Part shown: positions 8,596 to 16,352 of the stretch, in pieces
How the letters are laid out: the number at the start of each line of letters is the position of its first letter
Numbering within the stretch: position 1 is the first letter of the stretch
Origin: Mycobacterium interjectum
GTDB lineage: Bacteria > Actinomycetota > Actinomycetes > Mycobacteriales > Mycobacteriaceae
Assembly (NCBI GenBank): GCA_002102225.1
Contig: LQPB01000076.1
Location: 81,814-145,813 of the forward strand
Direction of reading: 5' to 3'
DNA: 64,000 nucleotides
The notes under the pieces: model-generated
Databases searched by the model: none
The model's input: the letters and a program-made list of their open reading frames with translations, nothing else
Told to the model about the DNA's origin: nothing
Made by a program: the position numbers and the translations under genes

Positions 8596-8615
8596 GGGGG
8601 CCCCTGGGCCCTTTT
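8596..8615 (+). terminator. hairpin and U-tract in the rpfB leader
   Basis: GGGCC (8598-8602), loop CCTG, GGCCC (8607-8611) followed by TTTT form an intrinsic-terminator-like hairpin; G-U pairs can extend the stem outward. It lies 56 bp before the rpfB start and 91 bp after tatD. In M. tuberculosis the rpfB leader is reported to contain an RNA switch that ends in an intrinsic terminator, so this is either that attenuator or the tatD terminator. Confidence 0.6.
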
Positions 8616-8670
8616 GTCATTTTCCTGCTGAGTGTTACGTAACTGGTTGCTGAGGTCGGGGTAGCGCGCG

Positions 8671-9798
8671 TTGACTGTATTGACAAAACTTCATCACAAT
8701 TCATCGCCCACGTTGCGCCTCCTAGTCGGAGCGCTGTTATTGGTCCTGGGGTGCGCTGGCGGGCTCGCGGTCTCCGCGTCCAAGACGGTCACGCTGACCG
8801 TGGACGGAATGGCGATGCGGGTGACGACCATGAAGTCGCGAGTGATCGACATCGTCCGGGAGAACGGCTACACCGTCGACGACCGCGACGACCTCTACCC
8901 CGCCGGCGACGTGCAGGTTCATGACGCCGCCAACATCGTGTTGCGCCGCAGCCGGCCGCTGCAGATCTCGCTGGACGGCCACGACGCCAAGCAGGTCTGG
9001 ACGACGGCGTCGACCGTCGACGAGGCCCTGGCCCAACTCGCGATGACCGACACCGCCCCGGCCGCGGCCAATCGCGGCAGCCGCGTGCCCCTGGCGGGAA
9101 TGACGCTGCCGGTCGTGAGCGCCAAGACGGTCCAAATCAACGACGGCGGCGCGGTGCGCACCGTGCACCTGCCTGCGCCCAACGTCGCCGGGCTGCTGAA
9201 CGCCGCCGGCGCGCCGCTGCTGGAGAGCGACCAGGTGACGCCCGGCGCCGCGTCCCCGATCGTCGACGGGATGCAGATCCAGGTCACCCGCAACCGGATC
9301 CAGCGGGTCACCGAGCGGGTTCCGCTGCAGCCGCCCGCGCACCGGATCGAGGACCCGGGTATGAACGTCAGCCGCCAGGTGGTCGAGGACCCGGGCAGCC
9401 CGGGCACGCAGGACGTGACGTTCGCGGTAGCCACCGTCAACGGCGTCGAGACTGGGCGGCTGCCCGTCGCCAACACGGTGATCACGCCGGCCCGTGAGGC
9501 CGTGGTGCGCGTGGGGACCAAGCCGGGCACCGACGTGCCCCCGGTGAGCAACGGGTCCGTCTGGGACGCGATCGCGGGCTGCGAGGCGGGCGGAAACTGG
9601 GCGATCAACACCGGCAACGGGTATTACGGGGGTGTGCAGTTCGACCAGGGCACGTGGGAGCGCAACGGCGGGCTGCGGTTTGCGCCGCGCGCTGACCTCG
9701 CCACCCGTGAAGAGCAGATCGCCGTCGCCGAGGTGACCCGGGAACGGCAGGGCTGGGGCGCCTGGCCGGTGTGCAGCGGAAGAGCGGGTGCAAGCTGA
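8671..9798 (+). CDS. rpfB: resuscitation-promoting factor B, cell-wall muralytic enzyme
   Basis: A 375-residue secreted peptidoglycan-cleaving protein. In order: a hydrophobic export signal (residues ~15-37), three DUF348 repeats (about 40-225), a G5 domain (about 215-290), and the C-terminal Rpf catalytic domain from SVWDAIAGCEAGGNW with the catalytic Glu and TGNGYYGGVQF. The possible lipidation cysteine is C28 in VLGC, earlier than the AAC I recall in M. tuberculosis RpfB. TTG 8671 gives the longest product; TTG 8713 would align with the M. tuberculosis start. It overlaps ksgA by 28 bp and starts the rpfB-ksgA-ispE operon. Confidence 0.96.
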   Translation: MTVLTKLHHNSSPTLRLLVGALLLVLGCAGGLAVSASKTVTLTVDGMAMRVTTMKSRVIDIVRENGYTVDDRDDLYPAGDVQVHDAANIVLRRSRPLQISLDGHDAKQVWTTASTVDEALAQLAMTDTAPAAANRGSRVPLAGMTLPVVSAKTVQINDGGAVRTVHLPAPNVAGLLNAAGAPLLESDQVTPGAASPIVDGMQIQVTRNRIQRVTERVPLQPPAHRIEDPGMNVSRQVVEDPGSPGTQDVTFAVATVNGVETGRLPVANTVITPAREAVVRVGTKPGTDVPPVSNGSVWDAIAGCEAGGNWAINTGNGYYGGVQFDQGTWERNGGLRFAPRADLATREEQIAVAEVTRERQGWGAWPVCSGRAGAS

Positions 9799-10700
9799 CC
9801 ATCCGGCTCCTCGGACGCACCGAGATCAGGCGGCTGGCCAAAGAACTGGAATTTCGGCCACGGAAGGCTCTGGGACAAAACTTCGTCCATGACGCCAACA
9901 CCGTGCGACGGGTGGTTGCGACCTCCGGGATCGGCCGGTCCGACCACGTCCTGGAGGTCGGGCCCGGCCTCGGTTCGCTCACCCTGGCGCTGCTGGACCG
10001 AGGCGCCACCGTCACCGCCGTGGAAATCGACCCGGTGCTCGCCGGCCGGCTGCCGCGGACCGTCGCCGAGCATTCGCACAGTGAGGTCAATCGGCTGACG
10101 GTGTGCAACCGCGACGTGCTGACCCTGCGCCGCGACGAGCTGTCCGCCGAACCCACCGCCGTGGTCGCGAACCTGCCCTACAACGTCGCCGTCCCCGCGT
10201 TGTTGCATCTGCTCGCCGAATTCCCGTCCATTCGTGTCCTCACGGTGATGGTGCAGGCCGAGGTCGCCGAGCGGCTCGCCGCCGAGCCTGGGGGCAAGGA
10301 CTACGGCGTGCCCAGCGTGAAGGTCCGCTTTTTCGGGCGGGTACGCCGCTGCGGCACGGTCTCGCCGACCGTCTTTTGGCCGATTCCCCGCGTCTATTCC
10401 GGGCTGGTTCGCATCGACCGGTATCCGACGTCGCCGTGGCCGACCGACGAGGCCTTCCGCCGGCAGGTGTTCCAACTGGTCGACATCGCGTTCGCCCAGC
10501 GGCGCAAGACGTCTCGCAACGCGTTCGCCGCGTGGGCGGGCTCGGGCAACGAATCGGCGAATCGGCTGCTGGCCGCCAGCATCGACCCGGCCCGCCGCGG
10601 TGAGACGCTGAACATCGACGACTTCGTGCGCCTGTTGCGGCGTTCGGGCAACGGTGGCGACACGATGCCGCAGGTCTCGGGGCACGCTTCCGCGAGCTGA
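9771..10700 (+). CDS. ksgA: 16S rRNA dimethyladenosine transferase
   Basis: A 309-residue SAM-dependent methyltransferase (RsmA) that dimethylates two adjacent adenines in helix 45 of 16S rRNA during 30S maturation. FRPRKALGQNFVHD is the KsgA N-terminal signature. LEVGPGLGSLTLALL is the SAM-binding motif I and VVANLPYNVAVPAL the catalytic NLPY motif. The C-terminal domain with FAQRRKTSRNAF is intact. The start overlaps rpfB, so translation is probably coupled. Linking a cell-wall enzyme to a ribosome-maturation enzyme in one operon is conserved in mycobacteria. Confidence 0.97.
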   Translation: MQRKSGCKLTIRLLGRTEIRRLAKELEFRPRKALGQNFVHDANTVRRVVATSGIGRSDHVLEVGPGLGSLTLALLDRGATVTAVEIDPVLAGRLPRTVAEHSHSEVNRLTVCNRDVLTLRRDELSAEPTAVVANLPYNVAVPALLHLLAEFPSIRVLTVMVQAEVAERLAAEPGGKDYGVPSVKVRFFGRVRRCGTVSPTVFWPIPRVYSGLVRIDRYPTSPWPTDEAFRRQVFQLVDIAFAQRRKTSRNAFAAWAGSGNESANRLLAASIDPARRGETLNIDDFVRLLRRSGNGGDTMPQVSGHASAS

Positions 10701-10768
10701 CCCGGCGCCGTTGCGCGCGGTTGGCCCGGCGCAGCGATAGTCTGCTGCCGTGGCTGACGGGGCTTATC

Positions 10769-11719
10769 GTGTCTGACGGCAACACCGCCGCGCAGTGGGT
10801 GCCCACCGGGTCGGTCACCGTCCGCGTGCCGGGAAAGGTCAACCTGTACCTAGCGGTGGACGATCGCCGCGAGGACGGCTACCACGAGCTGACCACGGTG
10901 TTTCAGGCCGTGTCGCTGCTCGACGAGGTGACCGTCCGCAACGCCGACGTGTTGTCGCTCGAGCTCGTCGGCGAAGGAGCCGGCACGCTGCCCACCGACG
11001 AGCGCAACCTCGCCTGGCAGGCGGCCGAGCTGATGGCCGACCATGTCGGCCGGGCGCCGGATGTCTCGATCATGATCGACAAGTCCATCCCGGTGGCCGG
11101 CGGCATGGCGGGCGGCAGCGCGGACGCGGCCGCGGTGCTGGTCGCGATGAACTCGCTGTGGGAACTCAACGTGCCCCGCCGGGATCTGCACATGCTCGCC
11201 GCGCGGCTGGGCAGCGACGTGCCGTTCGCCCTGCACGGCGGCACCGCGCTGGGAACCGGCCGCGGCGAGGAGCTGGCCACCGTGCTGTCCCGCAACAGCT
11301 TCCACTGGGTGCTGGCGTTCGCCCACGGGGAGCTGCTCACCCCCGACGTCTTCGCCGAGCTGGACCGGCTCCGGGACGCCGGGGATCCGCCGCGACTCGA
11401 TGAGCCGGGGCCGGTGCTGGCCGCCCTGGCCGCCGGCGACCCCGAGCAACTGGCGCCGCTGCTGGGCAACGAGATGCAAGCCGCCGCGGTGAGCCTCAAC
11501 CCGTCGCTGCGCAACGCGCTGCGCGCCGGTGTGGAGGCCGGCGCCCTGGCGGGCATCGTGTCCGGCTCGGGCCCGACGTGCGCCTTCCTGTGCACGTCGG
11601 CCGGGGAGGCGGTCGACGTCGGAACCCGGCTGTCCGGCGAGGGCGTCTGTCGCACCGTGCGGGTCGCCAGCGGTCCGGTGGCGGGTGCCCGCGTGGTGCC
11701 GACACCCACTGAAGTGTGA
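10769..11719 (+). CDS. ispE: 4-diphosphocytidyl-2-C-methyl-D-erythritol kinase
   Basis: A GHMP kinase of about 316 residues that phosphorylates the 2-OH of CDP-ME in the MEP isoprenoid pathway. VRVPGKVNLYLAV with the conserved Lys, then the ATP loop PVAGGMAGGSADAAA, and the GIVSGSGPTCAFL motif III are all present. The GTG at 10769 is preferred because M. tuberculosis IspE begins about where PTGSVTVRVPG occurs here; the frame is open back to 10721 but without homology. It is the last gene of the rpfB operon, 68 bp after ksgA. Confidence 0.95.
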   Translation: MSDGNTAAQWVPTGSVTVRVPGKVNLYLAVDDRREDGYHELTTVFQAVSLLDEVTVRNADVLSLELVGEGAGTLPTDERNLAWQAAELMADHVGRAPDVSIMIDKSIPVAGGMAGGSADAAAVLVAMNSLWELNVPRRDLHMLAARLGSDVPFALHGGTALGTGRGEELATVLSRNSFHWVLAFAHGELLTPDVFAELDRLRDAGDPPRLDEPGPVLAALAAGDPEQLAPLLGNEMQAAAVSLNPSLRNALRAGVEAGALAGIVSGSGPTCAFLCTSAGEAVDVGTRLSGEGVCRTVRVASGPVAGARVVPTPTEV

Positions 11720-11781
11720 AATCGCGCTCACCGCGCGCCACGGTTTGGCAGTTACTTAAGAGGAGTTTAAGATGACTCCCG

Positions 11782-11979
11782 GTGACGAGCAGCGCTAAGC
11801 ACGACCACTCCACTCCGTCGTCCGCCGGGCATCCCGGCGGACTCGTCGGCTCATCACCGGTTCGAGACCTAACCGCTGCCCAACTGTGCTCGCGCGCCTG
11901 CTACACAGCGGCGTCCGGCAGGCGGAATATGAGAATTCGGGCCTTGGGGAATGTGCCGGAACCGAGGAGGTATTTGTGA
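11782..11979 (+). CDS. possible small hypothetical protein between ispE and pks16
   Basis: A 65-codon frame starting GTG 11782, rich in Ser, Arg and His with no recognisable domain. Its TGA overlaps the pks16 GTG (TTGTGA), the geometry of a coupled pair. M. tuberculosis also has an unknown gene (Rv1012) between ispE and pks16, but I cannot confirm similarity. Against it, composition looks non-coding. A competing mini-ORF, ATG 11772 to TAA 11798 (8 codons), has a much better ribosome site (AAGAGGAG). Treat as tentative. Confidence 0.3.
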   Translation: MTSSAKHDHSTPSSAGHPGGLVGSSPVRDLTAAQLCSRACYTAASGRRNMRIRALGNVPEPRRYL

Positions 11980-13610
11980 GCAGGTTTACCGACAAGATGT
12001 TCCGCAATGCCCGCACGGCGCAGACGGGCATGGTCACCGGTGAACCCCACGCGCCCGTCCGGCACACCTGGGGCGAAGTTCACGAGCGCGCTCGCCGCAT
12101 CGCCGGCGGCCTGGCCGCCTCGGGCATCGGCCTCGGCGACGCCGTCGGCGTGCTCGCCGGCTTCCCGGTGGAGATCGCCCCGACCGCGCAGGGGCTCTGG
12201 ATGCGCGGCGCCAGCCTGACCATGCTGCACCAGCCCACGCCGCGCACCGACCTGGCCGTGTGGGCCGAGGACACCATGACCGTCATCGGCATGATCGAGG
12301 CCAAAGCCGTCATCGTCTCCGAGCCTTTCCTGGTGGCCATCCCCGTGCTCGAGGAGAAGGGCATTAAGGTACTCACCGTCGCCGACCTGCTGGCGTCGGA
12401 GCCGATCGACCCGATCGAGGTCGGCGAGGACGACCTGGCGCTGATGCAGCTGACGTCCGGTTCCACCGGATCGCCCAAGGCGGTCCAGATCACCCACCGC
12501 AACATCTACTCCAACGCTGAGGCCATGTTCATCGGCGCCGAGTACGACGTCGACAAGGACGTCATGGTGAGCTGGCTGCCGTGCTTCCACGACATGGGCA
12601 TGGTCGGCTTCCTGACCATCCCGATGTACTTCGGCGCGGAGCTGGTCAAGGTCACCCCGATGGACTTCCTGCGCGACACGCTGCTGTGGGCCAAGCTCAT
12701 CGACAAGTACAAGGGCACCATGACCGCGGCGCCGAACTTCGCCTACGCGCTGCTGGCCAAGCGGTTGCGCCGCAACGCCAAGCCCGGCGATTTCGACCTG
12801 TCCACCCTGCGGTTCGCGCTGTCGGGCGCCGAGCCCGTCGAGCCCGCCGACGTCGAGGACCTGCTCGACGCGGGCAAGCCGTTCGGACTGCGGCCCTCGG
12901 CGATCCTGCCGGCCTACGGCATGGCCGAGACGACGCTGGCCGTGTCGTTCTCGAAGTGCAACTCGGGTCTGGTCGTCGACGAGGTGGACGCCGACTTGCT
13001 GGCGGCCCTGCGCCGCGCCGTGCCGGCCACCAAGGGCAACACCCGCCGGCTGGCCACGCTGGGTCCGCTGCTCAAGGACCTCGAGGCCCGCATCATCGAC
13101 GAGAATGGCAACGTGATGCCCGCGCGCGGCGTCGGCGTCATCGAGCTGCGCGGCGAGTCGCTGACGCCCGGCTACCTCACCATGGGCGGCTTCATCCCGG
13201 CCCAGGACGAGCACGGCTGGTACGACACCGGTGACCTCGGCTACCTGACCGAGGAGGGCCACGTCGTGGTCTGCGGCCGCGTCAAGGACGTCATCATCAT
13301 GGCGGGCCGCAACATCTATCCGACCGACATCGAGCGGGCCGCCGGTCGCGTCGAGGGCGTCCGGCCGGGCTGCGCCGTCGCGGTGCGCCTGGATGCCGGC
13401 CACTCGCGCGAGACGTTCGCCGTCGCGGTCGAGTCCAACGCCTGGCAGGACCCGGCCGAGGTGCGCCGCATCGAGCACCAGGTCGCCCACGAGGTGGTGG
13501 CCGAGGTCGACGTTCGGCCACGCAACGTCGTGGTGCTCGGCCCCGGCACCATCCCGAAGACGCCGTCGGGCAAGCTGCGGCGCTCCACGTCGGTCAGCCT
13601 GGTCAGCTAG
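11976..13610 (+). CDS. pks16: FadD-type acyl-AMP ligase (Pks16)
   Basis: A 544-residue adenylate-forming enzyme nearly colinear with M. tuberculosis Rv1013, which is named pks16 but has no polyketide synthase domains. The AMP-binding P-loop reads LTSGSTGSPKAVQITH near residue 155. YGMAETT is motif A5, YDTGDLGYL the core Asp motif, and GRVKDVIIMAGRNIYPTDIE the hinge. KTPSGKLRRS near the C-terminus contains the catalytic Lys. It activates a fatty acyl or related acid; whether the adenylate goes to CoA or to a carrier protein is not settled by sequence. A GAGGAGG ribosome site precedes GTG 11976. Confidence 0.93.
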   Translation: MSRFTDKMFRNARTAQTGMVTGEPHAPVRHTWGEVHERARRIAGGLAASGIGLGDAVGVLAGFPVEIAPTAQGLWMRGASLTMLHQPTPRTDLAVWAEDTMTVIGMIEAKAVIVSEPFLVAIPVLEEKGIKVLTVADLLASEPIDPIEVGEDDLALMQLTSGSTGSPKAVQITHRNIYSNAEAMFIGAEYDVDKDVMVSWLPCFHDMGMVGFLTIPMYFGAELVKVTPMDFLRDTLLWAKLIDKYKGTMTAAPNFAYALLAKRLRRNAKPGDFDLSTLRFALSGAEPVEPADVEDLLDAGKPFGLRPSAILPAYGMAETTLAVSFSKCNSGLVVDEVDADLLAALRRAVPATKGNTRRLATLGPLLKDLEARIIDENGNVMPARGVGVIELRGESLTPGYLTMGGFIPAQDEHGWYDTGDLGYLTEEGHVVVCGRVKDVIIMAGRNIYPTDIERAAGRVEGVRPGCAVAVRLDAGHSRETFAVAVESNAWQDPAEVRRIEHQVAHEVVAEVDVRPRNVVVLGPGTIPKTPSGKLRRSTSVSLVS

Positions 13611-13645
13611 CGCCAGTTGGCGTGCACGCCGCCGCCGAGCCTTCC

Positions 13646-13711
13646 GCCGCGAGCGTGCGCAGATTGCCTCGGCTTGCGGCGTGTCACCGTACAGACACGC
13701 GCGCTCGCCGT
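13646..13711. repeat. 66-bp dispersed palindromic element, copy 1
   Basis: Begins GCCGCGAGCGTG, ends in a CGCTCGCC arm, and has a nested perfect stem GCGTGTC (13679-13685) / GACACGC (13694-13700). The reverse complement of 30935-31000 aligns to it without gaps, about 45 of 66 positions identical, with the arms best conserved. It lies between the pks16 stop and the convergent TetR gene, where it could act as a bidirectional terminator. Confidence 0.75.
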
Positions 13712-13719
13712 CGGGCGCG

Positions 13720-14328
13720 TCACCGCAGCGGGGCGAGCCCCGACCGCACCAGGTCCAGACAGGTGGCGGAAATGGCTCCCAAGTCTTCGACACAGCCGTT
13801 GCGCCCCCACGTCTCCACCCCGACGACCATCGCGGCGGCCAGCGTCGCGCCCGCGACGCCGGCGACCAGACCGATGTTTTCCACCTCGGGGTAGCGCTGC
13901 ATGACGAAGTCGGTGATGACCGCGGCGAACGACGACTGGACCACCCGCAGGTGGCTGGCGATCTGGTCCCCGGTGATCAGTTCGGCACGGGCGAGCGCCG
14001 CCTGCCGAACCAGCTCCATGTCGTGCGGATAGCTCTCCATGCTGGCCAGCACCGCATCGAACACCGATTCGGAGCCTGGGCGTTTCGCGAGCGCCTCGGC
14101 CAGCCATTCCACCTGGGTGTCGTAGTCCTGGAACAACACGGCTTCCTTGGTGGGGAAGTGCCGGAAAAAAGTGCGCTCGGTGACGCCGGCTTCCTGCGCG
14201 AGCTGCTGCACCGTGACGTTGGCGAACCCCTCGCTGGCGAACCGCTTCAAGGCCACCTGCCGCAGCGCCTCGTGGGTCCTGCTGTGGCGCAGCTTGTGCA
14301 GGTTCGTCCGCTCGCTCATACCTCGCAT
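13720..14328 (-). CDS. TetR regulator, probable repressor of the redox and mce operons
   Basis: A 202-residue TetR protein with an N-terminal DNA-binding domain (ALRQVALKRFASEGFANVTV, then AGVTERTFFRHFPTKEAVL) and a helical ligand domain of ordinary length. Starts at 14328 (MRGMSERTN) or 14319 (MSERTN). It is divergent from the FAD-oxidoreductase operon, and the 132-bp gap contains a double GTCAGTACTGAC-type palindrome 21-57 bp before its start, as expected for an autorepressor. The same double site precedes the mce operon. The inferred role is lipid- or sterol-responsive control of both operons; the effector is unknown. Confidence 0.88.
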   Translation of the reverse strand: MRGMSERTNLHKLRHSRTHEALRQVALKRFASEGFANVTVQQLAQEAGVTERTFFRHFPTKEAVLFQDYDTQVEWLAEALAKRPGSESVFDAVLASMESYPHDMELVRQAALARAELITGDQIASHLRVVQSSFAAVITDFVMQRYPEVENIGLVAGVAGATLAAAMVVGVETWGRNGCVEDLGAISATCLDLVRSGLAPLR

Positions 14329-14347
14329 CCCATCACATCCAACGGGT

Positions 14348-14392
14348 TGTCAGTGCCGACATCTTTCAATTGAGTCAGTACTGACATATATT
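14348..14392. promoter_or_regulatory. double palindromic operator and promoter of the redox operon
   Basis: Two 12-bp palindromes: GTCAGTGCCGAC (14349-14360, imperfect) and GTCAGTACTGAC (14374-14385, perfect), 25 bp centre to centre. They are followed by CATATATT, which could hold the -10 element. A second copy of the whole 45-bp module occurs at 17286-17330 with the same spacing. The position between divergent TetR and target genes makes TetR binding the simplest reading. Confidence 0.75.
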
Positions 14393-14460
14393 AGGGGCGC
14401 CCCGCGGCGGGTGCCTGGGCCAGGTCGCCTCGAAGACCATTCGGAAAAGGAGCATGAGCG

Positions 14461-16026
14461 ATGACGGATTATGACGCGATCGTGGTCGGGGCCGGCCACA
14501 ACGGGCTGACCGCCGCGGCGGTCCTGCAGCGTGGCGGCATGCGCACGCTGTGCCTGGAGGCCAACACGTACAGCGGCGGAATGGCGGCCACGGTCGAGTT
14601 GATCGACGGATTCCGTTACGAGATCGCGGGTTCCGTGCAATTCCCCACCGCCCCCGCGATCACCAAAGAACTCGGGCTCGACACGCTGCCCACCGTCGAC
14701 GCCGAGGTCCAGTCGGTCAACCTCGGCGACAACGGCGAAGAACCCATGATCTTCTACCGGGATCCGATGCAGCTGATGACCCACCTCGCCGAGAAGCTCG
14801 GAACCGACGCCGTCACCGGCATGGCCGAGATGATCGGCTGGAGCCAGGGGCCGGCGAAGGCGCTCGGCCGCTTCGAGGTGCGCACGCCGCCCAAGACGCT
14901 CGATGAGATGTACGCCTGCGCCGCAAACGAATTCGAGCGCAGAGCCATTCACGAGGTGCTTTTCGGGACGGCGATGGATGCCATCGACCGCTTCCTTCCC
15001 GACAAGGACAAGCACGCGGTGCTGCGCGGCATGCTCGCCTTCCTCGCCATCAACTCCACCTACCGCGGGCCCTACACGCCGGGCAGCGCAACGTGTTTGG
15101 CGTTCGCGCTCGCCGTTCCGAACGAGGGGACCGCGATGATGACGAAGCTCGAAGGCGGGATCGGGGCGCTCGGCCAGCACCTGCACGAACTGTTCGTCTC
15201 CCACGGCGGCGAGATCCGCTATCGCGCCAAGGTGGAGAAGATCCTCGTCGAGAACGATCGCGTGACCGGCGTGCGCCTGAAGGACGGCTCCGAGATCAGC
15301 GCGCCGATCGTGGTGTCCAACGTGTCGCCCGATTTGACGATGTTGGATCTGGTCGGCGCTGAGCATCTGACCGCGGACCTGGTTACCCGGCTCAGCGGGC
15401 GCGACCACCGGGCGCCCTTCGTCCAGATCCACTTCGCCCTCGACGGCCTGCCGGAATTCGCCCCGCCATACGACTTCCTCAACGAACCCGGCATGCAATC
15501 GTCCATCGGCATCTTCGGCTCACCCGAAGAACAGCAACGCCAATGGGAGGAGTGCAAGCGGGGCATCATTCCCGACAATCCGTCGATGGGGATGCAGATC
15601 CCGTCCGTGCACGATCCCAGCATGGCGCCTCCGGGCAAGCACGCGGCGAGCGCGTTCGCCTATGCGTTCCCGGTCGAAACCCCCCGCGAACTCCACGGCC
15701 AGCTCAAGAACGTGATGGCCGAGAAGGTCATCGACAAGATCACCCGCTACGCGCCCAACTTCCGCGACATCCAGATCCGGCACATCACCTTTGCCCCGTA
15801 TCACATGCAGACCATGTTCGCGGCTCCCGCCGGCGACTTCTGCCACGGCATGCTGCATCCAGACCTGATGGGGCCCAACCGCCCCGGGCCCAAGGGCTTT
15901 CTCGACCTGCCCCTCGGCATCGAGGGGCTGTACCTGGGCGGAGCGGGATGCCATGGGGGACCGGGGATCACCTTCACTCCGGGCTACAACGCCGCCCACC
16001 AGGCGCTGGAGGACATCTCGCGATGA
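14461..16026 (+). CDS. NAD(P)/FAD-dependent oxidoreductase, phytoene-desaturase/CrtI type
   Basis: A 521-residue flavoprotein. DAIVVGAGHNGLTAAAVLQ is the N-terminal FAD-binding Rossmann loop, and LGGAGCHGGPGITFTPGYN the C-terminal FAD motif of CrtI-like dehydrogenases. No signal peptide is seen. ATG 14461 is chosen over ATG 14454 because AAGGAG (14447-14452) is eight bases away from the former and only one from the latter, which also stops after six codons. Its TGA overlaps the ferredoxin ATG, so the flavoprotein and ferredoxin are probably electron-transfer partners. A hydrophobic isoprenoid, lipid or steroid substrate is likely but not shown. Confidence 0.88.
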   Translation: MTDYDAIVVGAGHNGLTAAAVLQRGGMRTLCLEANTYSGGMAATVELIDGFRYEIAGSVQFPTAPAITKELGLDTLPTVDAEVQSVNLGDNGEEPMIFYRDPMQLMTHLAEKLGTDAVTGMAEMIGWSQGPAKALGRFEVRTPPKTLDEMYACAANEFERRAIHEVLFGTAMDAIDRFLPDKDKHAVLRGMLAFLAINSTYRGPYTPGSATCLAFALAVPNEGTAMMTKLEGGIGALGQHLHELFVSHGGEIRYRAKVEKILVENDRVTGVRLKDGSEISAPIVVSNVSPDLTMLDLVGAEHLTADLVTRLSGRDHRAPFVQIHFALDGLPEFAPPYDFLNEPGMQSSIGIFGSPEEQQRQWEECKRGIIPDNPSMGMQIPSVHDPSMAPPGKHAASAFAYAFPVETPRELHGQLKNVMAEKVIDKITRYAPNFRDIQIRHITFAPYHMQTMFAAPAGDFCHGMLHPDLMGPNRPGPKGFLDLPLGIEGLYLGGAGCHGGPGITFTPGYNAAHQALEDISR

Positions 16027-16352
16027 CCTACGTGATCGCCGAGCCCTGCGTCGATCTGAAAGACAAGGCATGCATCGAGGAATGCCCCGTCGACTGCATC
16101 TACGAGGGCGCCCGGATGCTCTACATCCAGCCCGACGAATGTGTCGACTGCGGGGCCTGCGAGCCGGTCTGCCCCGTCGAAGCGATCTACTACGAGGACG
16201 ACGTGCCGGAGCAGTGGAGCGGCTATACGCAGCTCAACGCCGACTTCTTCGAGGAGCTCGGTTCGCCCGGGGGCGCGGCCAAAGTCGGTGTGTGCGAGCA
16301 TGATCCGCCGGCCGTCAAGGAACTTCAGCCGATGGGCGGGCAAGGCCAATGA
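16023..16352 (+). CDS. 7Fe ferredoxin (FdxA/FdxC type)
   Basis: A 109-residue soluble ferredoxin starting MTYVIAEPC. Cysteines follow the 7Fe pattern: C8, C16 and the CPVDC segment, then CVDCGACEPVCP supplying the four-Cys set, giving one [3Fe-4S] and one [4Fe-4S] cluster as in mycobacterial FdxA and FdxC. The C-terminal LGSPGGAAKVG is also seen in that group. Both ends overlap neighbours by ATGA, so all three proteins are made together. It would carry electrons between the upstream flavoprotein and another acceptor or donor. Confidence 0.93.
   Translation: MTYVIAEPCVDLKDKACIEECPVDCIYEGARMLYIQPDECVDCGACEPVCPVEAIYYEDDVPEQWSGYTQLNADFFEELGSPGGAAKVGVCEHDPPAVKELQPMGGQGQ

Noticed and set aside
11901..13793. 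630-codon frame antisense to pks16
   Set aside because: Same antisense artefact; the composition is Arg/Ala/Gly/His-rich with no domain, and pks16 is clear on the other strand.
14454..14474. ATG 14454 as start of the FAD oxidoreductase
   Set aside because: It stops after six codons and lies one base from AAGGAG; ATG 14461 is properly spaced and in frame.
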